Part shown: piece by piece, positions 9,430 through 19,111 of the stretch
Position numbering within the stretch: position 1 is the stretch's first letter
Layout: each line of letters opens with the position of its first letter
Assembly: GCA_028716385.1 (NCBI GenBank)
Contig: JAQUPX010000005.1
Location: forward strand, 62,001-126,000
Source: a bacterium
GTDB lineage: Bacteria > Hydrothermota > UBA3073 > JACQXS01 > JAQTXJ01
Reading direction: 5' to 3'
DNA length: 64,000 nucleotides
The notes under the pieces: generated by a model
Told to the model about the DNA's origin: nothing
What the model saw: only the letters and a program-made list of their open reading frames with translations
The model's database searches: none
Program-made: the position numbers and the translations under genes

Positions 9430-9958
9430 AAGTTTTATTCGAACTATTTAATTATAGTCGACCATTTGTTCCTATCTTTTCTTTGGCATATCTTCTTTGA
9501 TAAGCTCAAATAATCCATAATTTCGCTATATAGTTCAAATTTCCTAGTAAAAATAATGATTTAACTTAGTAAGTCAAGTTTTTTAATTTTTAAGCATTTC
9601 CCGAAATTTACAATCCCTATAACTCGTTTTAGTATTAGTAGTTCCGAGTTTTTGGGGGAATTTTGTTGTTTGGATATTTCTGTCACAATAAATTATTACA
9701 AACTCCTGTCTATCTGTCACAGGCAAGAACAATTCTTCTCCTTCCAAAGAAATAAAGAAACCTATTGACTTTTTTATTTTTGTAGCTATTCTCAACGGTT
9801 ATCTTTAGGTTTTATACTGAACCACTAGCAAAATGATAAAAACAAGGGATAATTATAGGATCTTATCCTTAACTTTGTCCATGACCATAGTTGGTATAAT
9901 TCCAAGTAAGCTAATCTATCTCAGGCGGATTAGCAACTGGGTATTATAAATTCTTTTT
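9430..9958. other. divergent intergenic region with candidate promoters and hairpins
   Basis: No convincing gene is seen. It holds the upstream region of the asparagine-synthase-like gene and, near 9895-9900, a TATAAT box that could serve the plus-strand flippase. Short inverted repeats include GCTAATC (9910-9916) with GATTAGC (9928-9934), and AGGAT/ATCCT around 9857-9869. The remainder is AT-rich with no strong repeat. Confidence 0.4.
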
Positions 9959-11431
9959 ATGAAAGTTGCTCGTAACACTTTTTTTTTATATCTTTCATTT
10001 TTTTTGAGTGCTGTCTTAGGCTTTTTGCAAATCAAAATCTTATCGCTCTATCTCAGCCCAAATGAATTAGGCACGTTTTTTACCCTTAGCGCTTTTGGAC
10101 AACTTATCTCAGGAATTCTTCTTCTGGGTATCCCTTTTGTCCTTGTTCGATACTTGCCTAAATTCCACGCTATGAATGATAGAAAAAAGTTGTCTTCTCT
10201 ATTTATCTCTTTGTCTGGATGCTATTTTTTAATAACTATTCTGGTATATATAATACTCTTTTTTTCGGGTTACAGGTTAGGGCTTTTTATCTATAAAGAT
10301 ATTACTATAGGAGCATCTCTTTCTTTTAGTTATATTGCTTTTTCAGTGGTCGCTTATTTTACCCTTATTTTTACTGCCTTTAATGGACTGCGAAAGATGC
10401 ATTACTCTACTCTGTTAAATTTGTTTTATCTATTATCTTTAACGTTATTGATATTTTTGTTCCGTAATTATTTGTCCTCTCATGTCTTACTTATGATTTA
10501 TATGTTTGCATCTTCAATCAGCATTGTGCTGGGCTTAGTTTTATTGTTCAATCAAATTAAATGCGTGTCTTTTAATCCCACTTCATCCTTAAAAGAAATA
10601 CTTCCTTACTGGAAATATGCTATCTTTCTGGGACTTTTAGTTTCCCTTTCTTGTTTCCTTGATAGATTAATTATAGGGTATTTTCTTGGGATGCAGTTCG
10701 TTGCTATGTTTGCTATGGCGGATAAAGTAAATAGTTTTGCAAGACGCATTTTGGATATCCCTCTGGAAGCAGCAAGCCCGGAAATTACCTACTACTGGGA
10801 ACGGGGTGAAAAAAGTGTGCTGGGACAAAAATTAGAGTTGCTTATAAAAATACTCTTCGTTATAAGCATAATATTCGTAATCATAATTTTAACCGGAGGA
10901 AAACTTATTTTGCGAACAATCTCTACTCAAGCTTACTCAGGTGCTTTTTCCACGGTATGTTTTTTAGGAATCTCTATCCTCCTTTCTGCTGTATATGCTC
11001 CAATATCAACGGCTATGAGAGCTACCGGGAAAATTGTATTTAACTTGATATCCTCCATCATATGGGTTTTAGTATATATAATGTGTGTTACTATTTTAAT
11101 CCAAAAATTCCAAATTGCAGGCGTAGGAATGGCTTATCTGATAGCTACTTTTGCTACGTTAATATATAATCTTGTATGGGTAGCTCAGCAACATACTTCA
11201 TTGAAATTTAATCCTATATTCTTTTATAAAATAATAGGAACTGGCGTTATTATAGGATTAATAACCTATTTTACTTTCAGAATACCTTATTTTAGTGACC
11301 ATAAGATAGAACTTATTGTGCTAAGCTCTTTTGTAACTATGGCTTATGGATTGTTTCTTTTCAATCCTTCGCTATTCTCCTCTCTGGAAAAACAACAAAT
11401 GCGTTCTTTGTTCAAAAGCTTTTTGCCATGA
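9959..11431 (+). CDS. polysaccharide flippase (Wzx/MATE-like, MOP superfamily)
   Basis: 490-residue integral membrane protein with about 12-14 hydrophobic helices from the first residues to the C-terminus. It has the oligosaccharide-flippase character: a short charged N-terminus, then LSFFLSAVLGFLQIKIL, and a central FLDRLIIGYFLGMQFVAMFA segment typical of Wzx-like proteins. It probably moves lipid-linked glycan repeat units across the inner membrane. It overlaps the next glycosyltransferase by 4 nt (ATGA). A second flippase follows at 12.6 kb, so this locus has two different MOP transporters. Substrate unknown. Confidence 0.88.
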   Translation: MKVARNTFFLYLSFFLSAVLGFLQIKILSLYLSPNELGTFFTLSAFGQLISGILLLGIPFVLVRYLPKFHAMNDRKKLSSLFISLSGCYFLITILVYIILFFSGYRLGLFIYKDITIGASLSFSYIAFSVVAYFTLIFTAFNGLRKMHYSTLLNLFYLLSLTLLIFLFRNYLSSHVLLMIYMFASSISIVLGLVLLFNQIKCVSFNPTSSLKEILPYWKYAIFLGLLVSLSCFLDRLIIGYFLGMQFVAMFAMADKVNSFARRILDIPLEAASPEITYYWERGEKSVLGQKLELLIKILFVISIIFVIIILTGGKLILRTISTQAYSGAFSTVCFLGISILLSAVYAPISTAMRATGKIVFNLISSIIWVLVYIMCVTILIQKFQIAGVGMAYLIATFATLIYNLVWVAQQHTSLKFNPIFFYKIIGTGVIIGLITYFTFRIPYFSDHKIELIVLSSFVTMAYGLFLFNPSLFSSLEKQQMRSLFKSFLP

Positions 11432-12489
11432 AACTATGCGTTCTCGGAGATGCAAGCTATCCTCACGCTAGGAATTGGGTAAATTATTTTAAGAGTCGTG
11501 GGGCAGAAGTTTATCTTATTTCCTTACAAAATAGTATCGGAACATCGGTGGTAGAACATACTATCCCATCAAAGCAATTGCCCGGGTTCCTTAAATATCC
11601 TTTATCAATCGGTAAAATTGCTTCTCTGATTAAATCTATTAACCCGGATATTGTAAATGCTCACTTTGTCCCGAATTATGGTTTTATATCTGCTATTATC
11701 GGAACCAGACCGCTTGTCGTTTCTTGTTTCGGTTCGGATGTTCTTGAACCGCCCCGTAAAGGAATTCTTAGAAAAGCAAGAATAAAATTCACTCTAAATA
11801 AAGCGGACCTTGTTACTACTGATGGAAAAATTCTCAAAGACGCGGTGCATAAATTCGGTATCCCGTATAGCCGTATCTTAAATATCCCTATCGGTATAGA
11901 TACACCTGTTTTTAACCCCCTTAAAAAAACATTTCCTCCTAAAGTCGTATATATGCGCAGACTTGAATATGTCTGTAATCCGGAGCTATTTGTTAATGCG
12001 CTTCCTGCTGTGATTTCTCAGTGTAATATCAAACCTGTGATGCTTGATATGGGTTCCCATCGCGATAAAATATTTTCTCTTGTTAAAAAATTAGGACTTG
12101 AATCTAAAATAGAATTTATGCCTTTTCTTTCAGAACAAAAGCTCGCAAGTCTTTTAGGCGAATCTACCATATATGTTTCTACTTCTTTCTCTGACTCTAC
12201 TTCTGTTACTCTATTAGAAGCTATGTCTTGCGGAGCCTTTCCGGTTGTAACGGATATTATAGGTAATAGAGAATGGGTTAAAGACGGAGTTAATGGCTAT
12301 CTGGTGCCTTTAAATAATCCGGCTAAACTGGCAGAAAAAATTATTAAAGCGCTTTCCACCCCTTTGTTAATAGAAAAAGCATTTCTAAAAAACACTGAAA
12401 TTATAAAAAAATATGGCGATAGATATAAAAATATGGGAGTCGTAGAATCAGCTTTCTTTAATATAATGAATAAATATAAAAACAAATAA
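11428..12489 (+). CDS. glycosyltransferase family 4-type protein
   Basis: 353 residues with a GT-B fold: an N-terminal Rossmann-like acceptor domain beginning MKLCVLGDASYPHARNWV, and a C-terminal donor domain. Conserved features are the VSCFGSDVL segment, the NIPIGIDTPVF linker and the STSFSDSTSVTLLEAMSCG nucleotide-sugar motif with its glutamate. It probably extends the glycan made in this cluster, on the cytoplasmic membrane face. It is translationally coupled to the upstream flippase and 78 nt from the second flippase start. The exact sugar cannot be assigned. Confidence 0.88.
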   Translation: MKLCVLGDASYPHARNWVNYFKSRGAEVYLISLQNSIGTSVVEHTIPSKQLPGFLKYPLSIGKIASLIKSINPDIVNAHFVPNYGFISAIIGTRPLVVSCFGSDVLEPPRKGILRKARIKFTLNKADLVTTDGKILKDAVHKFGIPYSRILNIPIGIDTPVFNPLKKTFPPKVVYMRRLEYVCNPELFVNALPAVISQCNIKPVMLDMGSHRDKIFSLVKKLGLESKIEFMPFLSEQKLASLLGESTIYVSTSFSDSTSVTLLEAMSCGAFPVVTDIIGNREWVKDGVNGYLVPLNNPAKLAEKIIKALSTPLLIEKAFLKNTEIIKKYGDRYKNMGVVESAFFNIMNKYKNK

Positions 12490-12567
12490 CAAAAATGGAA
12501 TATCTCCTGTCTTTTGTGGAACTCTGCTTCGTATGTGAACCTTGGTGGAGATGAAAAAACTTATGCT

Positions 12568-14124
12568 ATGACTCAAATAATAAGAAAACTCGTAAAGAAT
12601 ACTGCTTTTAATACTGTCGGGTACTTCTGGAGTCTTATTGTCAGTTTCTTTCTTACCCCGTACGTTATCATTAATATTGGAGTTGCAAATTTTGGTATAT
12701 GGGCAATTATCGGAGCAGTAATATCTTACTTCAGCCTGGCTGATATTGCAGTTCACCAGCCTCTTATTAAATATATTGCTGAATTTCACGCTAAAAAAGA
12801 ACATTACGAGATAAATAAAGTAATAAATGTTGTTTTTCTTATCTGTTTGCTTTTATCAGTACTTGTGCTTGTTGTTGGACTTTTACTTGTAACCCCTATC
12901 CTTAGTCTTTTCAGGATTACTCCCGAACTTAAAGCCAGTACCTTTTTTGCCTTCAAATTGGGGTTAGTTACTTTTGGTGTAAAAAATTTATTTAGCGTTT
13001 TTCATACTTTATTAGTTGGTTTACAAAGGTTCGGTATCATTAATAAAATTAATATTTATGTCTCTATCCTGAATGTTTTGGGAACTATAGTGTTTCTGGA
13101 AAAAGGCTATGGGTTTCACGGGATTATGATAAACGCCTTAATAATCACTATTATTGATAGTTTGATAACCTTAATCGTGTCTATAAAAATTTATCCTTCT
13201 TTAAGATTATTTTCCTGCCCTTTGAATAAAGATGTTTTTAAGAAAATATTAAGTTTCGGTATCGTTGTTAGAATAACGGAATTAGCAGGCTTTATGAATG
13301 ACTCTATTGATAAACTGTTGATTGGGCATTTTCTTTCCATAAATATGGTAGGCTTTTTTGAAGTTGGACAACGAGCAGTTAATAAGTTCAGGGGATTGCT
13401 ATTTTCTCTTATTGCGCCAATTATGCCGGCTACTTCAGAAATTTCTGCCTCGCATAAAAAAGAAGAACTAATTAATTTTTATATTAAAGGAACAAAATAT
13501 TTTAATTTTATAATTTTCCCTTGTATGCTTTTTTTATTCCTTACTGCAGGAATGTTTATGTTTTTGTGGATGGGATATTCACTTGGACTTAGTTATCGTA
13601 TTCCTGTTGGCGTAATGAGAATACTGATAGCAGGTATGACTATTAATTTTGTTACTGCTATGGGATATAATATAGCTATTGGTGTCGGGAAGCCGGATAT
13701 TCCGCTCAAATCCGGACTCGTTATGCTAACCTTAAATATTGGATTGTCTGTCCCTTTAATAATAAAATACGGATTTTGGGGAACAATAGTTGGGGGTGCT
13801 GTTGCTGTTTTTGTCGGTTCGGTAGTATTTATTGTCCTCTTTAATAAGTGGTTGGGAATCAGCAATTTTTCCTTCTTCAAGCATACGATAGCAATACCGC
13901 TAATTGCTACTGTAGTTGCGGGAATAGTTACTTATCTGGGTCGCATGGGAACGCTTCTTTTCTATTTAGAATTCTTTCCTCGCTTGAAGGGGTTTGAAAT
14001 ATTTATAGTATCCGGTATTCTTTTTATGAGTGTTTATTTGTATATCGTATTAAGAAGTAATTATTTTGATAAATCAGAAATAACTTTTCTTAAAAATATA
14101 TGCTCTCGAAAATTTTTATTATAA
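12568..14124 (+). CDS. second polysaccharide flippase (MOP superfamily)
   Basis: About 518 residues with roughly 12-14 hydrophobic segments. The N-terminal NTAFNTVGYFWSLIVSFFLTPYV region is characteristic of the oligosaccharide flippase family. The open frame extends to a TTG at 12514, but the family-like N-terminus starts with MTQIIRKL at the ATG at 12568, so that start is preferred. It overlaps the following GT2 gene by 25 nt. Paired with the upstream flippase, it suggests export of two distinct lipid-linked glycans, or of one glycan plus another lipid-linked substrate. Confidence 0.87.
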   Translation: MTQIIRKLVKNTAFNTVGYFWSLIVSFFLTPYVIINIGVANFGIWAIIGAVISYFSLADIAVHQPLIKYIAEFHAKKEHYEINKVINVVFLICLLLSVLVLVVGLLLVTPILSLFRITPELKASTFFAFKLGLVTFGVKNLFSVFHTLLVGLQRFGIINKINIYVSILNVLGTIVFLEKGYGFHGIMINALIITIIDSLITLIVSIKIYPSLRLFSCPLNKDVFKKILSFGIVVRITELAGFMNDSIDKLLIGHFLSINMVGFFEVGQRAVNKFRGLLFSLIAPIMPATSEISASHKKEELINFYIKGTKYFNFIIFPCMLFLFLTAGMFMFLWMGYSLGLSYRIPVGVMRILIAGMTINFVTAMGYNIAIGVGKPDIPLKSGLVMLTLNIGLSVPLIIKYGFWGTIVGGAVAVFVGSVVFIVLFNKWLGISNFSFFKHTIAIPLIATVVAGIVTYLGRMGTLLFYLEFFPRLKGFEIFIVSGILFMSVYLYIVLRSNYFDKSEITFLKNICSRKFLL

Positions 14125-15053
14125 TCTTAAACTGGAACGGGAAAAATGATACTATTGAGTGCTTGAACTCCCTCAATTCTATTTGTTATCCGTATACCTC
14201 GGATGACTACAAAATCCTTGTTGTAGATAATGCCTCTACGGATAACTCCTTGCGTCTTATTACTGAGAAATTCCCTTCCGCACAAGTAATCAAAAACAAA
14301 ACTAATCTTGGATTTGCAGGTGGAATGAATACAGGTATAAAAGAAGCCATTAAACATAATCCCCAATATGTTCTACTGCTTAATCAAGATATAGTAGTAG
14401 AGAAAAGTTTCTTAAATAAACTGGTAGGTTTAGCCGAATCAGACTCAAAGATAGGTATTATTGGACCAAAAATATATTATTATAATTCATTAAAAAAACT
14501 ATGGGCAATGGGAATAAGATTTGTTGATGGAATAATGTGGAAAACAAAAATCCCTTATTGTGGTACGGAACTTATAGGATGTAATGAGACGGATAATGCG
14601 CAATACGATAATCTAAAAGAAGTAGAAAGTATCCCCGGATGTTGTATGTTAATACGAACGGAACTAATCAGAAAAATCGGACTTATGGATGATTCTTTCT
14701 TTCTAATACATGAGGATGATGATTATTGTCTGAGAGCAAGAAAAGCAGGCTATAAAGTCTGTGTTTCCCCAGAATCTATTATCTGGCACAAAGTATCAAC
14801 AAGTTTCCGTTTGATTACGGAAACTATAAATGAATATTCCGAGAATAGTACGGCGGTAATCTATTATTGGCATAGAAATTGGTTATGGGTTCTAAGAAAA
14901 CATTTTGAAAAAAAGGTTTTCTTTAAGGTTTTTCTTACTTATATCTTCAGGTTACTTCCAATTATGGTTTACAAGCTTCTATGTGCTAAAAAATTAAAAT
15001 CTAATATAATATACGCATATATACGGTCATTCAGAGACGGTCTCTTCTCATGA
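14100..15053 (+). CDS. glycosyltransferase family 2 (rhamnosyltransferase-like)
   Basis: 317 residues with a GT-A fold. It shows the N-terminal IIILNWNGKNDTIECLNSL, the VVDNASTDNS donor-binding segment, NLGFAGGMNTGI and a QDIVV DxD-like site, then the GCCMLIRTELI and HEDDDYCLRARKAGY motifs of the dTDP-rhamnosyltransferase-like branch. The C-terminus has hydrophobic stretches that may associate with the membrane. It starts inside the 3' end of the flippase gene, implying coupled translation. The donor sugar is uncertain. Confidence 0.9.
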   Translation: MLSKIFIIILNWNGKNDTIECLNSLNSICYPYTSDDYKILVVDNASTDNSLRLITEKFPSAQVIKNKTNLGFAGGMNTGIKEAIKHNPQYVLLLNQDIVVEKSFLNKLVGLAESDSKIGIIGPKIYYYNSLKKLWAMGIRFVDGIMWKTKIPYCGTELIGCNETDNAQYDNLKEVESIPGCCMLIRTELIRKIGLMDDSFFLIHEDDDYCLRARKAGYKVCVSPESIIWHKVSTSFRLITETINEYSENSTAVIYYWHRNWLWVLRKHFEKKVFFKVFLTYIFRLLPIMVYKLLCAKKLKSNIIYAYIRSFRDGLFS

Positions 15054-15068
15054 ACATCCTTAGATTTC

Positions 15069-15096
15069 TTGACATTTAACACTAGTTAATTAAGAT
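15069..15096 (+). promoter_or_regulatory. promoter giving a probable leaderless mRNA for the zinc dehydrogenase
   Basis: TTGACA at 15069-15074, a 16-nt spacer and TAAGAT at 15091-15096. Only 8 nt separate the -10 box from the ATG at 15105, so the predicted start site falls at or next to the start codon. No Shine-Dalgarno sequence is present. Confidence 0.6.
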
Positions 15097-15104
15097 AATA
15101 TAAA

Positions 15105-16187
15105 ATGAATAAACAAAAAACTATCACTGCTCCTCCTAAGGCGGAAAGGCAGGTGGGATGTTCCATGCACGTAGCAATGTATTATAATAATAACGATGTC
15201 CGTATAGAAAAACTCCCTATCCCCAAAATAACTGAAAACGAGCTTCTTGTAAAGATAATTGCCAGCGGTATTTGTGGAAGCGATGTTATGGAATGGTATA
15301 GAATCAAAAAAGCTCCGAGAGTGTTAGGACACGAAATAGCGGGAATCGTAACTGAGGTGGGGAAGAAGATTCAAAAATTTAAAAAGGGCGATAGGGTTTT
15401 TGTATCCCATCATATTCCTTGTTATGAATGTAAACATTGCCTCAGCGGACATCATACACTGTGCGAGACTCTCAGAACTACAAATTTTGACCCGGGTGGG
15501 TTTTCGGAATACATACGAGTTCCACAAATAAATATTAAATGCAAAGGAGTATATGTTATACCGGATAAAATGACCTTTGAAAATGCAACTTTTATTGAGC
15601 CTTTAGCTTGCGTTGTGCGAGGTCAACGAATGGCAAATGTTCAAAAAGGAAATACCGTTCTTGTTATAGGTAGCGGAATCTCAGGATTACTTCATATCCA
15701 ACTGGCAAAACTGAAAGGTGCAAAAAAAGTTGTCGCCACAGATATAGACGAATACAGGTTGAAAATGGCAAAAAAATTTGGTGCGGATATAGTAATATCA
15801 GCGAAAAAAAATGTTCTCCAAAAGTTACTTAAAGAAAATAATAATGCTCTTGCTGACAGAGTAATTGTTTGTGCGGGAAGTGTTCCTGCTTTTGTTCAGG
15901 GACTCCGGTGTGTGGAAAAACAAGGTTGGATTCTGTTCTTTGCGCCTCCGGAACCCGGTGTGCAAATTCCATTCCCACTTTTTGATTTATGGAATAAGGA
16001 TGTAACTATGGTTAGCACTTATGCTGCGGTAGAGCAGGATTTTAAAGAGTCAATAGAAATCATTAAAAACAACAAAATCAATGTCAAAGATATGATAACT
16101 CACATATTACCATTGGAAGAAACCCTGAAAGGCTTTCAGTTGGTAAATAATGCAAGAAAATCAATAAAAGTAATCATTAAACCATAA
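15105..16187 (+). CDS. zinc-dependent medium-chain dehydrogenase (alcohol/sorbitol/threonine dehydrogenase-like)
   Basis: 360-residue NAD(P)-dependent dehydrogenase. The catalytic zinc ligands are visible in SGICGSD and VLGHEIAG. Four cysteines in CYECKHCLSGHHTLC bind the structural zinc. The nucleotide fold is marked by VIGSGISG. Polyol or sugar-alcohol oxidation, or threonine dehydrogenase activity, is possible; the polysaccharide context favours sugar metabolism. An alternative ATG at 15165 (MHVAMYY) has a GGTGGG-like site, but the promoter geometry 8 nt upstream supports 15105 as a leaderless start. It sits 18 nt before the Wzi-like gene. Confidence 0.88.
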   Translation: MNKQKTITAPPKAERQVGCSMHVAMYYNNNDVRIEKLPIPKITENELLVKIIASGICGSDVMEWYRIKKAPRVLGHEIAGIVTEVGKKIQKFKKGDRVFVSHHIPCYECKHCLSGHHTLCETLRTTNFDPGGFSEYIRVPQINIKCKGVYVIPDKMTFENATFIEPLACVVRGQRMANVQKGNTVLVIGSGISGLLHIQLAKLKGAKKVVATDIDEYRLKMAKKFGADIVISAKKNVLQKLLKENNNALADRVIVCAGSVPAFVQGLRCVEKQGWILFFAPPEPGVQIPFPLFDLWNKDVTMVSTYAAVEQDFKESIEIIKNNKINVKDMITHILPLEETLKGFQLVNNARKSIKVIIKP

Positions 16188-16205
16188 ATTCCAAAAGGAG
16201 GAAAA

Positions 16206-17618
16206 ATGAGTAAAATAACGTTTTTTATCATAGTATTATTGATAAACGTGTCTTCAGTATTCGGAGTATATGTGCCGGTAGAGGAATCTACTACAGAGAC
16301 TGTTGAGGAATTGAAACTCAGGGGCTTTAATTTAATCTCTTCATCGGATATGAAAAATTACTTTATACAAAAATCCGCAATGGATAAAGCTCCCGATTGG
16401 CTAAAATCAAGAATAACTCAGCCCATGGTTACAATCAAATCCACTAAAGATAGCATAAACCATACAAAAATAAGATTATTCATTCCCTATGAGAAACCGC
16501 CTTTCAGTATGGTTGTCCAGCCTATTATAAAACTGGGGAATGAAAATATCTGGCCTACGGCAAAATTCAAAGACAAGTTTGCGGCTGATTATGAAAGGGC
16601 TTTTGTGAAATTTGATAATTCTGTCTTTGAAGCTATGCTAGGTAGGGAAAGATTTGCAATGGGACCATCTACAAGATATAATTTGCTGTTATCAGGAAAT
16701 GCGCCTTCTTTAGATGCTTTTTTTATGGCTTATAGTGGCGGCAGGTTTAAACTCTCGTTTCTGTTCTCAAGACTTGATAACATCACCGATGAAAATCTTA
16801 GCTTTGTTGGCGATACCTTTCACAGTGATACCTTGAATGCAAGACGCTTTATGTCAATGCGAAGATTGGAATATACTCCTTTCAAAAGGTTGCAAATAGG
16901 GCTTACGGAAGCAGTCATATATGGTGGGGAAAATGCAATTCCTGATTTATATTACCTTAATCCGGTAGCTTTAAGCTATCCTTACGAGTTTATTCACAGA
17001 GAAACAGACCATAACATATTATGGGATATAGATATGAAAATAAACCTCAACTCTTTTACCGTATATGGTGAATTTCTAATGGATGATTTTCAATATGGTA
17101 AAGACGAACAGGGAGAACCCAATCATATTGGTGGGCTTGTTGGAATCAGGGGAGTAGACCCTCTTAAAATGAAAAAAACATTTTTCCAATTGGAGTACAT
17201 AAAAATAAGCAGGTGGGCGTATAATCACTATCATCCTTGGCAAAGGTATGAATATCAGGGCTATCCGTTAGGCTATCCTTCAGGCCCGGATGTTGAAGAG
17301 TTGTTTGCGAAATTTACATTTCATGCAAAACCATCCTTTGACTTATATGCGAGTGTAACATATACGACAAAAGGATCTGCTTCAATAAACGATACATGGC
17401 CCGTTGCCGAAGCTCCGAGAGTAGAAGGTAATAATTTTCCGGCTAACAACTTTATGCTCAGTCCTATAAGTCATTGTCTAAATATAACAACGGGAACAAG
17501 CGTTATAAGAAATATTCACAAATGGCAGTTGAAAATAGATACGGAAGTCTGCGAACTTAGAACCGATAAAGAAACAATCTTCGGCGGGAATGTCAACGTA
17601 TCGGTTAATAAACGGTAA
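16206..17618 (+). CDS. Wzi-like capsule assembly outer-membrane beta-barrel
   Basis: 470 residues. A signal peptide is evident (MSKITFFIIVLLINVSSVFG), followed by alternating amphipathic strands with aromatic girdle residues, as in an outer-membrane barrel. The GRERFAMGPSTRYNLLLSG, MRRLEYTPFKRLQIGL and YYLNPVA segments resemble the capsule assembly Wzi family, which anchors polysaccharide at the cell surface. A strong AAAGGAGG site sits just before the ATG. Position at the end of the glycan cluster fits this role. The assignment rests on motif resemblance and could be a more distant barrel family. Confidence 0.65.
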   Translation: MSKITFFIIVLLINVSSVFGVYVPVEESTTETVEELKLRGFNLISSSDMKNYFIQKSAMDKAPDWLKSRITQPMVTIKSTKDSINHTKIRLFIPYEKPPFSMVVQPIIKLGNENIWPTAKFKDKFAADYERAFVKFDNSVFEAMLGRERFAMGPSTRYNLLLSGNAPSLDAFFMAYSGGRFKLSFLFSRLDNITDENLSFVGDTFHSDTLNARRFMSMRRLEYTPFKRLQIGLTEAVIYGGENAIPDLYYLNPVALSYPYEFIHRETDHNILWDIDMKINLNSFTVYGEFLMDDFQYGKDEQGEPNHIGGLVGIRGVDPLKMKKTFFQLEYIKISRWAYNHYHPWQRYEYQGYPLGYPSGPDVEELFAKFTFHAKPSFDLYASVTYTTKGSASINDTWPVAEAPRVEGNNFPANNFMLSPISHCLNITTGTSVIRNIHKWQLKIDTEVCELRTDKETIFGGNVNVSVNKR

Positions 17619-17686
17619 CATCTATTTTGGGGTGAAATTTAAGGGAAAGGTTATTGTCTGAAGAAAAACAGAGGGTAAACTGTGGG

Positions 17687-19036
17687 TTACCTATAAAACT
17701 TATGAACCGCTTTTTGGGAAACATCTTCAAACGCTTCTTTCAGGCATTCTGATAATGTAGGATGTGGGTATATTAGTTCTCCCAATTCATCTGCTTTTAA
17801 TTGTTTTTGCACTGCTATTACTCCGAGCATAATAAGGTCTGATGCGTGTGGACCGATAACCTGCATACCTTTTACTATTCCGTCTTTGTCCGATACTATT
17901 TTGGTGAACCCTTCCGTATCGTCACTACATAATGCTTTTCCTACTCCCTGGAAATTGTATTTACCCGTTTTCGCCCCTTCTACTTCAGCCTCAAATTTCC
18001 CTACGCACGCTATTTCAGGACTGCAAAATATGCAATTAGGAACTGCGCTGTAATCCATCTTTTTGTTTTCCCCGCATATGTTCTCTACCGCAATCACTGC
18101 CTCCTGTGATGCTTTATGTGCAAGTAACGGTTGTCCTGCAACGTCTCCTGCCGCGTAAATTCCCGGGATATTTGTTCTCATATGTTCGTCAACGCTTACG
18201 CTCTTTCTGTTAAATGTTAGTCCTATATTTTGTAATTGTTCCGTATTCGGGGTTCTTCCGCAGACTACCAATACCTTTTCAGCGCCTATTTTTTCACCAC
18301 TTGAAAGAGCGCAAATCCTTTCATTATCACCTTCAGAAATGTTTTCTACTTTTGTACCTTCAAATATTTTTACTCCCTGGGATTCTAATTTTTTCTTTAC
18401 TAACATAGTTATATCGTTGTCTTTTACTTCCGGCAATATTTTAGGCAACATCTCTATTATCGTAACTTTAGTCCCAAGACCGCAAAAAATGTTTGCCAAT
18501 TCTATTCCTATTACACCGCCACCGATAATCGCTATGCTTTGCGGCAAAGCTTGCAAGTTTAATGTATCTTCGGAATCCAGCGTGTTTATGTGGTCTATGC
18601 TAAAAGGCAGAAAAGGATTTGACCCTGTGCAGATTATTGTAGATTTCGCTTTAAGTTCTTTGTCCCCAATCGTAACATATCCCGGCTCTTTTATTATTCC
18701 GGTCCCTTGTACGACTTCTACTTTATATTGCTTTAATAAAAAATTAACTCCTGAAACTAATTTTTTTACAACTCCTGCTTTCCGTTGTATTATTTTAAGA
18801 AAGTCGAAGTTTCCCGTTCCTGCTTCTATGCCGAATCTTTGAGCATTCTTTACCGTTCTTAAAGCATCTACGGAAGCAATAATGGCTTTAGTCGGGATAC
18901 ATCCCTGGTTAAGGCAAACTCCACCAATATCTTTTTTTTCTACAAGACATACTGTTTTACCAAGTCGGGCTCCTTTGAGTGCTGCAACATAGCCTGCAGG
19001 CCCACTACCTAATACAACAATATCAAATTCTTGCAT
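17687..19036 (-). CDS. lpdA: dihydrolipoyl dehydrogenase
   Basis: 449-residue flavoprotein disulphide reductase that reoxidises dihydrolipoamide with NAD. Visible are the FAD motif GSGPAGY, the redox disulphide GGVCLNQGCIPTK, the NAD motif IGGGVIGIE, the second FAD motif GIYAAGDVAG and the C-terminal catalytic HPTLSE. No 2-oxoacid dehydrogenase, GcvH or lipoyl synthesis gene is adjacent, so its partner complex lies elsewhere. It lies 75 nt downstream of a ferredoxin gene, with a CCCGA/TCGGG hairpin between them. The start ATG has no SD, so expression may depend on that leader. Confidence 0.95.
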   Translation of the reverse strand: MQEFDIVVLGSGPAGYVAALKGARLGKTVCLVEKKDIGGVCLNQGCIPTKAIIASVDALRTVKNAQRFGIEAGTGNFDFLKIIQRKAGVVKKLVSGVNFLLKQYKVEVVQGTGIIKEPGYVTIGDKELKAKSTIICTGSNPFLPFSIDHINTLDSEDTLNLQALPQSIAIIGGGVIGIELANIFCGLGTKVTIIEMLPKILPEVKDNDITMLVKKKLESQGVKIFEGTKVENISEGDNERICALSSGEKIGAEKVLVVCGRTPNTEQLQNIGLTFNRKSVSVDEHMRTNIPGIYAAGDVAGQPLLAHKASQEAVIAVENICGENKKMDYSAVPNCIFCSPEIACVGKFEAEVEGAKTGKYNFQGVGKALCSDDTEGFTKIVSDKDGIVKGMQVIGPHASDLIMLGVIAVQKQLKADELGELIYPHPTLSECLKEAFEDVSQKAVHKFYR

Positions 19037-19111
19037 AAGATTAATGTTTTTGTCCCGACTATATCGGGATTATGTTTAAACCTAAAGCCTGTTAATCTCT
19101 ATAGAAGTTAC

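Noticed and set aside
9583-9795. 70-codon minus-strand open frame near the asparagine-synthase-like gene
   Set aside because: It starts with TTG without a ribosome site, resembles no family, and lies in a typical divergent promoter region. It could be revisited if transcription is found.
18339-18842. Long plus-strand frame opposite lpdA
   Set aside because: It is a shadow of the strongly conserved dihydrolipoyl dehydrogenase gene on the minus strand.
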